This document shows, piece after piece, positions 25,567 through 38,300 of a stretch of 64,000 bases of DNA. How positions within the stretch are numbered: position 1 is the stretch's first letter; each line of letters opens with the position of its first letter. The stretch spans positions 1,984,001 to 2,048,000 of the forward strand of contig NC_079875.1 in the NCBI RefSeq assembly GCF_029227915.1. The letters are read 5' to 3'. This DNA is from Hydractinia symbiolongicarpus (lineage: Eukaryota > Cnidaria > Hydrozoa > Anthoathecata > Hydractiniidae). The notes under the pieces were generated by a model, which was not told where the DNA came from, made no database searches, and saw nothing but the letters and a program-made list of their open reading frames with translations. Made by a program: the position numbers and the translations under genes.

Positions 25567-28220
25567 AAAATGAAAACATTTGTAAAAACTTCAAGTCTCA
25601 TGGGCTTTAGTGGTGAATTAATAATTTAAATAATCGTTTGGGAAATGAATTTACTCCCTGGGTACTTTCTTTGTATACTTTTGACTATACGGGCCGAGTC
25701 CGGGATTTACGGGAAATAGCAGGTTTTCGTTTGCCGGCGATTAAACTTCTTTTATTCAGCGTCTCATCAAAAATGAAAACATTTTTGAAAACTACAAGAC
25801 TCATGCGTTTTAGTGGTGAAAAAATAATTTAAAAAATCGTTCGGGAAATGAGTTTACACCCTGGGTACTTTCTTTGTATACTTTTGACTATACGGGCCGA
25901 GTCGGGGATTTACGGGAAATCGCAGGTTTTCGTTTGCCGGCGATTAAACATCTTTTATTCAGAGTCTCATAAAAAATGAAAACATTTTTAAAAACTAAAA
26001 GTCTCATGGGCTTTAGTGGTGAAATAATAATTTAAATAATCGTTTGGGAAAAGAGTTTACACCCTGGGTACTTTCTTTGTATACTTTTGACTATACAGGC
26101 CGAGTCGAGGATTTACGGGAAATCGCAGGTTTTCGTTTGCCGGCGATTAAACTTCTTTTATTCAGCGTCTCATCAAAAATGAAAACATTTTTGAAAACTA
26201 CAAGTCTCATGCGTTTTAGTGGTGAAAAAATAATTTAAAAAATCGTTCGAGAAATGAGTTTACACACTGGGTACTTTCTTTGTATACTTTTGACTATACG
26301 GGCCGAGTCCGGGATTTACGGGAAGTCGCAGGTTTTCGTTTGCAGGCGATTAAACTTCTTTTATTCAGCGTCTCATCAAAAATGAAAACATTTTTGAAAA
26401 CTACAAGTCTCATGCGTTTTAGTGGTGAAAAAATAATTTAAAAAATCGTTCGGGAAATGAGTTTACACCCTGGGTACTCTCTTTGTAAACTTTTGACTAT
26501 ACGGGCCGAGTCCGGGAATTACGGGAAATCGCAGGTTTTCGTGTGCCGGCGATTAAACTTCTTTTATTCAGCGTCTCATCAAAAATGAAACCATTTTTAA
26601 AAACTACAAGTCTCATGGGCTTTAGTGGTAAAATAATAATTTAAAAAATCGTTTGGGAAATGAGTTTACTCACTGGGTACTTTCTTTGTATACTTTTGAC
26701 TATACGGGCCGAGTCCGGGATTTACGGGAAGTTGCAGGTTTTCGTTTGCAGGCGATTAAACTTCTTTTATTCAGCGTCTCATGAAAAATGAAAACATTTT
26801 TGAAAACTACAAGTCTCATGCGTTTTAGTGGTGAAAAAATAATTTAAAAAATCGTTCGGGAAATGAGTTTACACCCTGGGTACTCTCTTTGTATACTTTT
26901 GACTATACGGGCCGAGTCCTGGAATTACGGGAAATCGCAGGTTTTCGTTTGCCGGCGATTAAACTTCTTTCATTCAGCGTCTCATCAAAAATGAAAACAT
27001 TTTTGAAAACTACAAGTCTCAAGCGTTTTAGTGGTGAAAAGATAATTTAAAAAATCGTTTTGGAAATGAGTTTACTCACTGGGTACTTTCCTTGTATACT
27101 TTCGACTATGCGGGCCGAGTCCGAGATTTACGGGAAATCGCGGGTTTTCGTTTGCCGGCGATTAAACTTCTTTTATTCAGCGTCTCATCAAAAATGAAAA
27201 CATTTTTAAAAACTACAAGTCTCATGGGCTTTAGTGGTGAAATAATAATTTAAATAATCGTTTGGGAAATGAGTTTACTCCCTGGGTACTTTCTTTGTAT
27301 ACTTTTGACTATACGGGCCGAGTCCGGGATTTACGGGAAATAGCAGGTTTTCGTTTGCCGGCGATTAAACTTCTTTTATTCAGCGTCTCATCAAAAATGA
27401 AAACATTTTTGAAAACTACAAGTCTCATGCGTTTTAGTGGTGAAAAAATAATTTAAAAAATCGTTCGGGAAATGAGTTTACACCCTGGGTACTTTCTTTG
27501 TATACTTTTGACTATACGGGCCGAGTTGGGGATTTACGGGAAATCGCAGGTTTTCGTTTGCCGGCGATTAAACTTCTTTTATTCAGCGTCTCATCAAAAA
27601 TGAAAACATTTTTAAAAACTAAAAGTCTCATGGGCTTTAGTGGTGAAATAAAAATTTAAATAATCGTTTGGGAAATGAGTTTACACCCTGGGTACTTTCT
27701 TTGTATACTTTTGACTATACGGGCCGAGTCGAGGATTTACGGGAAATCGCAGGTTTTCGTTTGCCGGCGATTAAACTTCTTTTATTCAGCGTCTCATCAA
27801 AAGTGAAAACATTTTTGAAAACTACAAGTCTCATGCGTTTTAGTGGTGAAAAAATAATTTAAAAAATCGTTCGAGAAATGAGTTTACACACTGGGTACTT
27901 TCTTTGTATACTTTTGACTATACGGGCCGAGTCCGGGATTTACGGGAAATCCCAGGTTTTCGTTTGCCGGCGATTAAACCACTTTCATTAAGCGTCTCAT
28001 CAAAAATGAAAAGATTTCTGAAAACTACAAGTCTCATGCGTTTTAGTGGTGAATAAATTAATTAAAAAATTGTTCGGGAAATGAGTTTACTCCCTGGGTA
28101 CTATCTTTGTATACTTTTGACTATACGGGCCAAGCCCGGGATTTACGGGAAATCGCGGGTTTTCGTTTGCCGGAGATTAAACTTCTTTTATTCACGTCTC
28201 ATCAGAAATGAAAACATTTT
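25567..28220 (+). repeat. 2.65-kb satellite segment, first copy (second at 32670-35323)
   Basis: It matches 32670-35323 with a constant 7103-bp offset. Shared private variants include ACATTTGTAAAAACTTC, AAATGAATTTACTCC, CAAGACTCATGCG, CTTTGTAAACTTTTG and AAAGTGAAAAC. Differences are few: the second copy reads GAATATACGG near 32786 where this one reads GACTATACGG. Similarity ends where this copy reads TTTTTAAAAACTTC and the other TTTTTGAAAACTAC. Confidence 0.75.
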
Positions 28221-31200
28221 TAAAAACTTCAAGTCTCATGGGCTTTAGTGGTGAATTAATAATTTAAATAATCGTTTGGGAAATGAGTTTACTCCCTGGG
28301 TACTTTCTTTGTATACTTTTGACTATACGGGCCGAGTCCGGGATTTACGGGAAATAGCAGGTTTTCGTTTGCCGGCGATTAAACTTCTTTTATTCAGCGT
28401 CTCATTAAAAATGAAAACATTTTTGAAAACTACAAGTCTCATGCGTTTTAGTGGTGGAGAAATAATTTAAAAAATCGTTCGGGAAATGAGTTTACACCCT
28501 GGGTACTTTCTTTGTATACTTTTGACTATACGGGCCGAGTCGGGGATTTACGGGAAATCGCAGGTTTTCGTTTGCCGGCGATTAAACTTCTTTTATTCAG
28601 CGTCTCATAAAAAATGAAAACATTTTTAAAAACTAAAAGTCTCATGGGCTTTAGTGGTGAAATAATAATTTAAATAATCGTTTGGGAAAAGAGTTTACAC
28701 CCTGGGTACTTTCTTTGTACACTTTCGACTATACGGGCCGAGTCGAGGATTTACGGGAAATCGCAGGTTTTCGTTTGCCGGCGATTAAACTTCTTTTATT
28801 CAGCGTCTCATCAAAAATGAAAACATTTTTGAAAACTACAAGTCTCATGCGTTTTAGTGGTGAAAAAATAATTTAAAAAATCGTTCGAGAAATGAGTTTA
28901 CACACTGGGTACTTTCTTTGTATACTTTTGACTATACGGGCCGAGTCCGGGATTTACGGGAAATCGCAGGTTTTCGTTTGCCGGCGATTAAACCACTTTC
29001 ATTAAGCGTCTCATCAAAAATGAAAAGATTTCTGAAAACTACAAGTCTCATGCGTTTTAGTGGTGAATAAATGAATTAAAAAATTGTTCGGGAAATGAGT
29101 TTACTCCCTGGGTACTATCTTTGTATACTTTTGACTATACGGGCCAAGCCCGGGATTTACGGGAAATCGCGGGTTTTCGTTTGCCGGAGATTAAACTTCT
29201 TTTATTCAGCGTCTCATCAGAAATGAAAACATTTTTGAAAACTACAAGTCTTATGCGTTTTAGTGGTGAAAAAATAATTTAAAAAATCGTTCTGGAAATA
29301 AGTTTACTCGCAGGGCACTTTCTTTGTATACATTCGACTATACGGGTCAAGCCCGGGATTTACGGGAAATCGCGGATTTTCGTTTGCCGGTGATTAAACC
29401 TCTTTCATTAAGCGTCTCATCAAAAATGAAAACATTTTTAAAAACTACAAGTCTCATGGGCTTTAGTGGTGAAATAATAATTTAAAAAATCGTTCGGGAA
29501 ATGAGTTTACACCCTGGGTACTATCTTTGTATACTTTTGACTATACGGGCCAAGCCCGGGATTTACGGGAAATCGCGGGTTTTCGTTTGCCGGAGATTAA
29601 ACTTCTTTTATTCAGCGTCTCATCAGAAATGAAAACATTTTTGAAAACTACAAGTCTTATGCGTTTTAGTGGTGAAAAAATAATTTAAAAAATCGTTCTG
29701 AAAATAAGTTTACTCGCAGGGCACTTTCTTTGTATACATTCGACTATACGGGTCAAGCCCGGGATTTACGGGAAATTGCGGGTTTTCGTTTGCCGGCGAT
29801 TAAACCACTTTCATTAAGCGTCTCATCAAAAATGAAAAGATTTCTGAAAACTACAAGTCTCATGCGTTTTAGTGGTGAATAAATTAATTAAAAAATTGTT
29901 CGGGAAATGAGTTTACTCCCTGGGTACTATCTTTGTATACTTTTGACTATACGGGCCAAGCCCGGGATTTACGGGAAATCGCGGGTTTTCGTTTGCCGGA
30001 GATTAAACTTCTTTTATTCACGTCTCATCAGAAATGAAAACATTTTTGAAAACTACAAGTCTTATGCGTTTTAGTGGTGAAAAAATAATTTAAAAAATCG
30101 TTCTGGAAATAAGTTTACTCGCAGGGCACTTTCTTTGTATACATTCGACTATACGGGTCAAGCCCGGGATTTACGGGAAATCGCGGGTTTTCGTTTGCCG
30201 GTGATTAAACCTCTTTCATTAAGCGTCTCATCAAAAATGAAAACATTTTTAAAAACTTCAAGTCTCATGGGCTTTAGTGGTGAATTAATAATTTAAATAA
30301 TCGTTTGGGAAATGAGTTTACTCCCTGGGTACTTTCTTTGTATACTTTTGACTATACGGGCCGAGTCCGGGATTTACGGGAAATAGCAGGTTTTCGTTTG
30401 CCGGCGATTAAACTTCTTTTATTCAGCGTCTCATCAAAAATGAAAACATTTTTGAAAACTACAAGTCTCATGCGTTTTAGTGGTGGAGAAATAATTTAAA
30501 AAATCGTTCGGGAAATGAGTTTACACCCTGGGTACTTTCTTTGTATACTTTTGACTATACGGGCCGAGTCGGGGATTTACGGGAAATCGCAGGTTTTCGT
30601 TTGCCGGCGATTAAACTTCTTTTATTCAGCGTCTCATAAAAAATGAAAACATTTTTAAAAACTAAAAGTCTCATGGGCTTTAGTGGTGAAATAATAATTT
30701 AAATAATCGTTTGGGAAAAGAGTTTACACCCTGGGTACTTTCTTTGTATACTTTCGACTATACGGGCCGAGTCGAGGATTTACGGGAAATCGCAGGTTTT
30801 CGTTTGCCGGCGATTAAACTTCTTTTATTCAGCGTCTCATCAAAAATGAAAACATTTTTGAAAACTACAAGTCTCATGCGTTTTAGTGGTGAAAAAATAA
30901 TTTAAAAAATCGTTCGAGAAATGAGTTTACACACTGGGTACTTTCTTTGTATACTTTTGACTATACGGGCCGAGTCCGGGATTTACGGGAAATCGCAGGT
31001 TTTCGTTTGCCGGCGATTAAACCACTTTCATTAAGCGTCTCATCAAAAATGAAAAGATTTCTGAAAACTACAAGTCTCATGCGTTTTAGTGGTGAATAAA
31101 TGAATTAAAAAATTGTTCGGGAAATGAGTTTACTCCCTGGGTACTATCTTTGTATACTTTTGACTATACGGGCCAAGCCCGGGATTTACGGGAAATCGCG

Positions 31201-32670
31201 GGTTTTCGTTTGCCGGAGATTAAACTTCTTTTATTCAGCGTCTCATCAGAAATGAAAACATTTTTGAAAACTACAAGTCTTATGCGTTTTAGTGGTGAAA
31301 AAATAATTTAAAAAATCGTTCTGGAAATAAGTTTACTCGCAGGGCACTTTCTTTGTATACATTCGACTATACGGGCCAAGCCCGGGATTTACGGGAAATC
31401 GCGGGTTTTCGTTTGCCGGAGATTAAACTTCTTTTATTCAGCGTCTCATCAAAAATGAAAACATTTGTAAAAACTTCAAGTCTCATGGGCTTTAGTGGTG
31501 AATTAATAATTTAAATAATCGTTTGGGAAATGAATTTACTCCCTGGGTACTTTCTTTGTATACTTTTGACTATACGGGCCGAGTCGGGGATTTACGGGAA
31601 ATCGCAGGTTTTCGTTTGCCGGCGATTAAACTTCTTTTATTCAGCGTCTCATAAAAAATGAAAACATTTTTAAAAACTAAAAGTCTCATGGGCTTTAGTG
31701 GTGAAATAATAATTTAAATAATCGTTTGGGAAAAGAGTTTACACCCTGGGTACTTTCTTTGTATACTTTCGACTATACGGGCCGAGTCGAGGATTTACGG
31801 GAAATCGCAGGTTTTCGTTTGCCGGCGATTAAACTTCTTTTATTCAGCGTCTCATCAAAAATGAAAACATTTTTGAAAACTACAAGTCTCATGCGTTTTA
31901 GTGGTGAAAAAATAATTTAAAAAATCGTTCGAGAAATGAGTTTACACACTGGGTACTTTCTTTGTATACTTTTGACTATACGGGCCGAGTCCGGGATTTA
32001 CGGGAAATCGCAGGTTTTCGTTTGCCGGCGATTAAACCACTTTCATTAAGCGTCTCATCAAAAATGAAAAGATTTCTGAAAACTACAAGTCTCATGCGTT
32101 TTAGTGGTGAATAAATGAATTAAAAAATTGTTCGGGAAATGAGTTTACTCCCTGGGTACTATCTTTGTATACTTTTGACTATACGGGCCAAGCCCGGGAT
32201 TTACGGGAAATCGCGGGTTTTCGTTTGCCGGAGATTAAACTTCTTTTATTCAGCGTCTCATCAGAAATGAAAACATTTTTGAAAACTACAAGTCTTATGC
32301 GTTTTAGTGGTGAAAAAATAATTTAAAAAATCGTTCTGGAAATAAGTTTACTCGCAGGGCACTTTCTTTGTATACATTCGACTATACGGGTCAAGCCCGG
32401 GATTTACGGGAAATCGCGGATTTTCGTTTGCCGGTGATTAAACCTCTTTCATTAAGCGTCTCATCAAAAATGAAAACATTTTTAAAAACTACAAGTCTCA
32501 TGGGCTTTAGTGGTGAAATAATAATTTAAAAAATCGTTCGGGAAATGAGTTTACACCCTGGGTACTATCTTTGTATACTTTTGACTATACGGGCCAAGCC
32601 CGGGATTTACGGGAAATCGCGGGTTTTCGTTTGCCGGAGATTAAACTTCTTTTATTCAGCGTCTCATCAA
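28220..32670 (+). repeat. Homogeneous satellite: 2029-bp and 1015-bp HOR units
   Basis: Landmark monomers at 28276 and 30305 are 2029 bp apart, and those at 30711 and 31726 are 1015 bp (five monomers) apart. The marker CGCGGATTTTCG occurs near 29373 and 32417. The block is the left edge of the homogeneous core. No gene is visible. Confidence 0.7.
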
Positions 32671-35323
32671 AAATGAAAACATTTGTAAAAACTTCAAGTC
32701 TCATGGGCTTTAGTGGTGAATTAATAATTTAAATAATCGTTTGGGAAATGAATTTACTCCCTGGGTACTTTCTTTGTATACTTTTGAATATACGGGCCGA
32801 GTCCGGGATTTACGGGAAATAGCAGGTTTTCGTTTGCCGGCGATTAAACTTCTTTTATTCAGCGTCTCATCAAAAATGAAAACATTTTTGAAAACTACAA
32901 GACTCATGCGTTTTAGTGGTGAAAAAATAATTTAAAAAATCGTTCGGGAAATGAGTTTACACCCTGGGTACTTTCTTTGTATACTTTTGACTATACGGGC
33001 CGAGTCGGGGATTTACGGGAAATCGCAGGTTTTCGTTTGCCGGCGATTAAACATCTTTTATTCAGAGTCTCATAAAAAATGAAAACATTTTTAAAAACTA
33101 AAAGTCTCATGGGCTTTAGTGGTGAAATAATAATTTAAATAATCGTTTGGGAAAAGAGTTTACACCCTGGGTACTTTCTTTGTATACTTTTGACTATACA
33201 GGCCGAGTCGAGGATTTACGGGAAATCGCAGGTTTTCGTTTGCCGGCGATTAAACTTCTTTTATTCAGCGTCTCATCAAAAATGAAAACATTTTTGAAAA
33301 CTACAAGTCTCATGCGTTTTAGTGGTGAAAAAATAATTTAAAAAATCGTTCGAGAAATGAGTTTACACACTGGGTACTTTCTTTGTATACTTTTGACTAT
33401 ACGGGCCGAGTCCGGGATTTACGGGAAGTCGCAGGTTTTCGTTTGCAGGCGATTAAACTTCTTTTATTCAGCGTCTCATCAAAAATGAAAACATTTTTGA
33501 AAACTACAAGTCTCATGCGTTTTAGTGGTGAAAAAATAATTTAAAAAATCGTTCGGGAAATGAGTTTACACCCTGGGTACTCTCTTTGTAAACTTTTGAC
33601 TATACGGGCCGAGTCCGGGAATTACGGGAAATCGCAGGTTTTCGTGTGCCGGCGATTAAACTTCTTTTATTCAGCGTCTCATCAAAAATGAAACCATTTT
33701 TAAAAACTACAAGTCTCATGGGCTTTAGTGGTAAAATAATAATTTAAAAAATCGTTTGGGAAATGAGTTTACTCACTGGGTACTTTCTTTGTATACTTTT
33801 GACTATACGGGCCGAGTCCGGGATTTACGGGAAGTTGCAGGTTTTCGTTTGCAGGCGATTAAACTTCTTTTATTCAGCGTCTCATGAAAAATGAAAACAT
33901 TTTTGAAAACTACAAGTCTCATGCGTTTTAGTGGTGAAAAAATAATTTAAAAAATCGTTCGGGAAATGAGTTTACACCCTGGGTACTCTCTTTGTATACT
34001 TTTGACTATACGGGCCGAGTCCTGGAATTACGGGAAATCGCAGGTTTTCGTTTGCCGGCGATTAAACTTCTTTCATTCAGCGTCTCATCAAAAATGAAAA
34101 CATTTTTGAAAACTACAAGTCTCAAGCGTTTTAGTGGTGAAAAGATAATTTAAAAAATCGTTTTGGAAATGAGTTTACTCACTGGGTACTTTCCTTGTAT
34201 ACTTTCGACTATGCGGGCCGAGTCCGAGATTTACGGGAAATCGCGGGTTTTCGTTTGCCGGCGATTAAACTTCTTTTATTCAGCGTCTCATCAAAAATGA
34301 AAACATTTTTAAAAACTACAAGTCTCATGGGCTTTAGTGGTGAAATAATAATTTAAATAATCGTTTGGGAAATGAGTTTACTCCCTGGGTACTTTCTTTG
34401 TATACTTTTGACTATACGGGCCGAGTCCGGGATTTACGGGAAATAGCAGGTTTTCGTTTGCCGGCGATTAAACTTCTTTTATTCAGCGTCTCATCAAAAA
34501 TGAAAACATTTTTGAAAACTACAAGTCTCATGCGTTTTAGTGGTGAAAAAATAATTTAAAAAATCGTTCGGGAAATGAGTTTACACCCTGGGTACTTTCT
34601 TTGTATACTTTTGACTATACGGGCCGAGTTGGGGATTTACGGGAAATCGCAGGTTTTCGTTTGCCGGCGATTAAACTTCTTTTATTCAGCGTCTCATCAA
34701 AAATGAAAACATTTTTAAAAACTAAAAGTCTCATGGGCTTTAGTGGTGAAATAAAAATTTAAATAATCGTTTGGGAAATGAGTTTACACCCTGGGTACTT
34801 TCTTTGTATACTTTTGACTATACGGGCCGAGTCGAGGATTTACGGGAAATCGCAGGTTTTCGTTTGCCGGCGATTAAACTTCTTTTATTCAGCGTCTCAT
34901 CAAAAGTGAAAACATTTTTGAAAACTACAAGTCTCATGCGTTTTAGTGGTGAAAAAATAATTTAAAAAATCGTTCGAGAAATGAGTTTACACACTGGGTA
35001 CTTTCTTTGTATACTTTTGACTATACGGGCCGAGTCCGGGATTTACGGGAAATCGCAGGTTTTCGTTTGCCGGCGATTAAACCACTTTCATTAAGCGTCT
35101 CATCAAAAATGAAAAGATTTCTGAAAACTACAAGTCTCATGCGTTTTAGTGGTGAATAAATTAATTAAAAAATTGTTCGGGAAATGAGTTTACTCCCTGG
35201 GTACTATCTTTGTATACTTTTGACTATACGGGCCAAGCCCGGGATTTACGGGAAATCGCGGGTTTTCGTTTGCCGGAGATTAAACTTCTTTTATTCACGT
35301 CTCATCAGAAATGAAAACATTTT
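32670..35323 (+). repeat. 2.65-kb satellite segment, second copy of 25567-28220
   Basis: Same order of monomer variants as the first copy, 7103 bp downstream. The offset equals 35 monomers minus two bases, consistent with two one-base HOR markers (TATTCACGTC) lying between matching points. Confidence 0.75.
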
Positions 35324-38300
35324 TGAAAACTACAAGTCTTATGCGTTTTAGTGGTGAAAAAATAATTTAAAAAATCGTTCTGGAAATAAGTTTACTCGCA
35401 GGGCACTTTCTTTGTATACATTCGACTATACGGGTCAAGCCCGGGATTTACGGGAAATCGCGGGTTTTCGTTTGCCGGTGATTAAACCACTTTCATTAAG
35501 CGTCTCATCAAAAATGAAAACATTTTTAAAAACTTCAAGTCTCATGGGCTTTAGTGGTGAATTAATAATTTAAATAATCGTTTGGGAAATGAGTTTACTC
35601 CCTGGGTACTTTCTTTGTATACTTTTGACTATACGGGCCGAGTCCGGGATTTACGGGAAATAGCAGGTTTTCGTTTGCCGGCGATTAAACTTCTTTTATT
35701 CAGCGTCTCGTCAAAAATGAAAACATTTTTGAAAACTACAAGTCTCATGCGTTTTAGTGGTGGAGAAATAATTTAAAAAATCGTTCGGGAAATGAGTTTA
35801 CACCCTGGGTACTTTCTTTGTATACTTTTGACTATACGGGCCGAGTCGGGGATTTACGGGAAATCGCAGGTTTTCGTTTGCCGGCGATTAAACTTCTTTT
35901 ATTCAGCGTCTCATAAAAAATGAAAACATTTTTAAAAACTAAAAGTCTCATGGGCTTTAGTGGTGAAATAATAATTTAAATAATCGTTTGGGAAAAGAGT
36001 TTACACCCTGGGTACTTTCTTTGTATACTTTCGACTATACGGGCCGAGTCGAGGATTTACGGGAAATCGCAGGTTTTCGTTTGCCAGCGATTAAACTTCT
36101 TTTATTCAGCGTCTCATCAAAAATGAAAACATTTTTGAAAACTACAAGTCTCATGCGTTTTAGTGGTGAAAAAATAATTTAAAAAATCGTTCGAGAAATG
36201 AGTTTACACACTGGGTACTTTCTTTGTATACTTTTGACTATACGGGCCGAGTCCGGGATTTACGGGAAATCGCAGGTTTTCGTTTGCCGGCGATTAAACC
36301 ACTTTCATTAAGCGTCTCATCAAAAATGAAAAGATTTCTGAAAACTACAAGTCTCATGCGTTTTAGTGGTGAATAAATGAATTAAAAAATTGTTCGGGAA
36401 ATGAGTTTACTCCCTGGGTACTATCTTTGTATACTTTTGACTATACGGGCCAAGCCCGGGATTTACGGGAAATCGCGGGTTTTCGTTTGCCGGAGATTAA
36501 ACTTCTTTTATTCAGCGTCTCATCAGAAATGAAAACATTTTTGAAAACTACAAGTCTTATGCGTTTTAGTGGTGAAAAAATAATTTAAAAAATCGTTCTG
36601 GAAATAAGTTTACTCGCAGGGCACTTTCTTTGTATACATTCGACTATACGGGTCAAGCCCGGGATTTACGGGAAATCGCGGATTTTCGTTTGCCGGTGAT
36701 TAAACCTTTTTCATTAAGCGTCTCATCAAAAATGAAAACATTTTTAAAAACTACAAGTCTCATGGGCTTTAGTGGTGAAATAATAATTTAAAAAATCGTT
36801 CGGGAAATGAGTTTACACCCTGGGTACTATCTTTGTATACTTTTGACTATACGGGCCAAGCCCGGGATTTACGGGAAATCGCGGGTTTTCGTTTGCCGGA
36901 GATTAAACTTCTTTTATTCAGCGTCTCATCAGAAATGAAAACATTTTTGAAAACTACAAGTCTTATGCGTTTTAGTGGTGAAAAAATAATTTAAAAAATC
37001 GTTCTGAAAATAAGTTTACTCGCAGGGCACTTTCTTTGTATACATTCGACTATACGGGTCAAGCCCGGGATTTACGGGAAATTGCGGGTTTTCGTTTGCC
37101 GGCGATTAAACCACTTTCATTAAGCGTCTCATCAAAAATGAAAAGATTTCTGAAAACTACAAGTCTCATGCGTTTTAGTGGTGAATAAATTAATTAAAAA
37201 ATTGTTCGGGAAATGAGTTTACTCCCTGGGTACTATCTTTGTATACTTTTGACTATACGGGCCAAGCCCGGGATTTACGGGAAATCGCGGGTTTTCGTTT
37301 GCCGGAGATTAAACTTCTTTTATTCACGTCTCATCAGAAATGAAAACATTTTTGAAAACTACAAGTCTTATGCGTTTTAGTGGTGAAAAAATAATTTAAA
37401 AAATCGTTCTGGAAATAAGTTTACTCGCAGGGCACTTTCTTTGTATACATTCGACTATACGGGTCAAGCCCGGGATTTACGGGAAATCGCGGGTTTTCGT
37501 TTGCCGGTGATTAAACCTCTTTCATTAAGCGTCTCATCAAAAATGAAAACATTTTTAAAAACTTCAAGTCTCATGGGCTTTAGTGGTGAATTAATAATTT
37601 AAATAATCGTTTGGGAAATGAGTTTACTCCCTGGGTACTTTCTTTGTATACTTTTGACTATACGGGCCGAGTCCGGGATTTACGGGAAATAGCAGGTTTT
37701 CGTTTGCCGGCGATTAAACTTCTTTTATTCAGCGTCTCATCAAAAATGAAAACATTTTTGAAAACTACAAGTCTCATGCGTTTTAGTGGTGGAGAAATAA
37801 TTTAAAAAATCGTTCGGGAAATGAGTTTACACCCTGGGTACTTTCTTTGTATACTTTTGACTATACGGGCCGAGTCGGGGATTTACGGGAAATCGCAGGT
37901 TTTCGTTTGCCGGCGATTAAACTTCTTTTATTCAGCGTCTCATAAAAAATGAAAACATTTTTAAAAACTAAAAGTCTCATGGGCTTTAGTGGTGAAATAA
38001 TAATTTAAATAATCGTTTGGGAAAAGAGTTTACACCCTGGGTACTTTCTTTGTATACTTTCGACTATACGGGCCGAGTCGAGGATTTACGGGAAATCGCA
38101 GGTTTTCGTTTGCCGGCGATTAAACTTCTTTTATTCAGCGTCTCATCAAAAATGAAAACATTTTTGAAAACTACAAGTCTCATGCGTTTTAGTGGTGAAA
38201 AAATAATTTAAAAAATCGTTCGAGAAATGAGTTTACACACTGGGTACTTTCTTTGTATACTTTTGACTATACGGGCCGAGTCCGGGATTTACGGGAAATC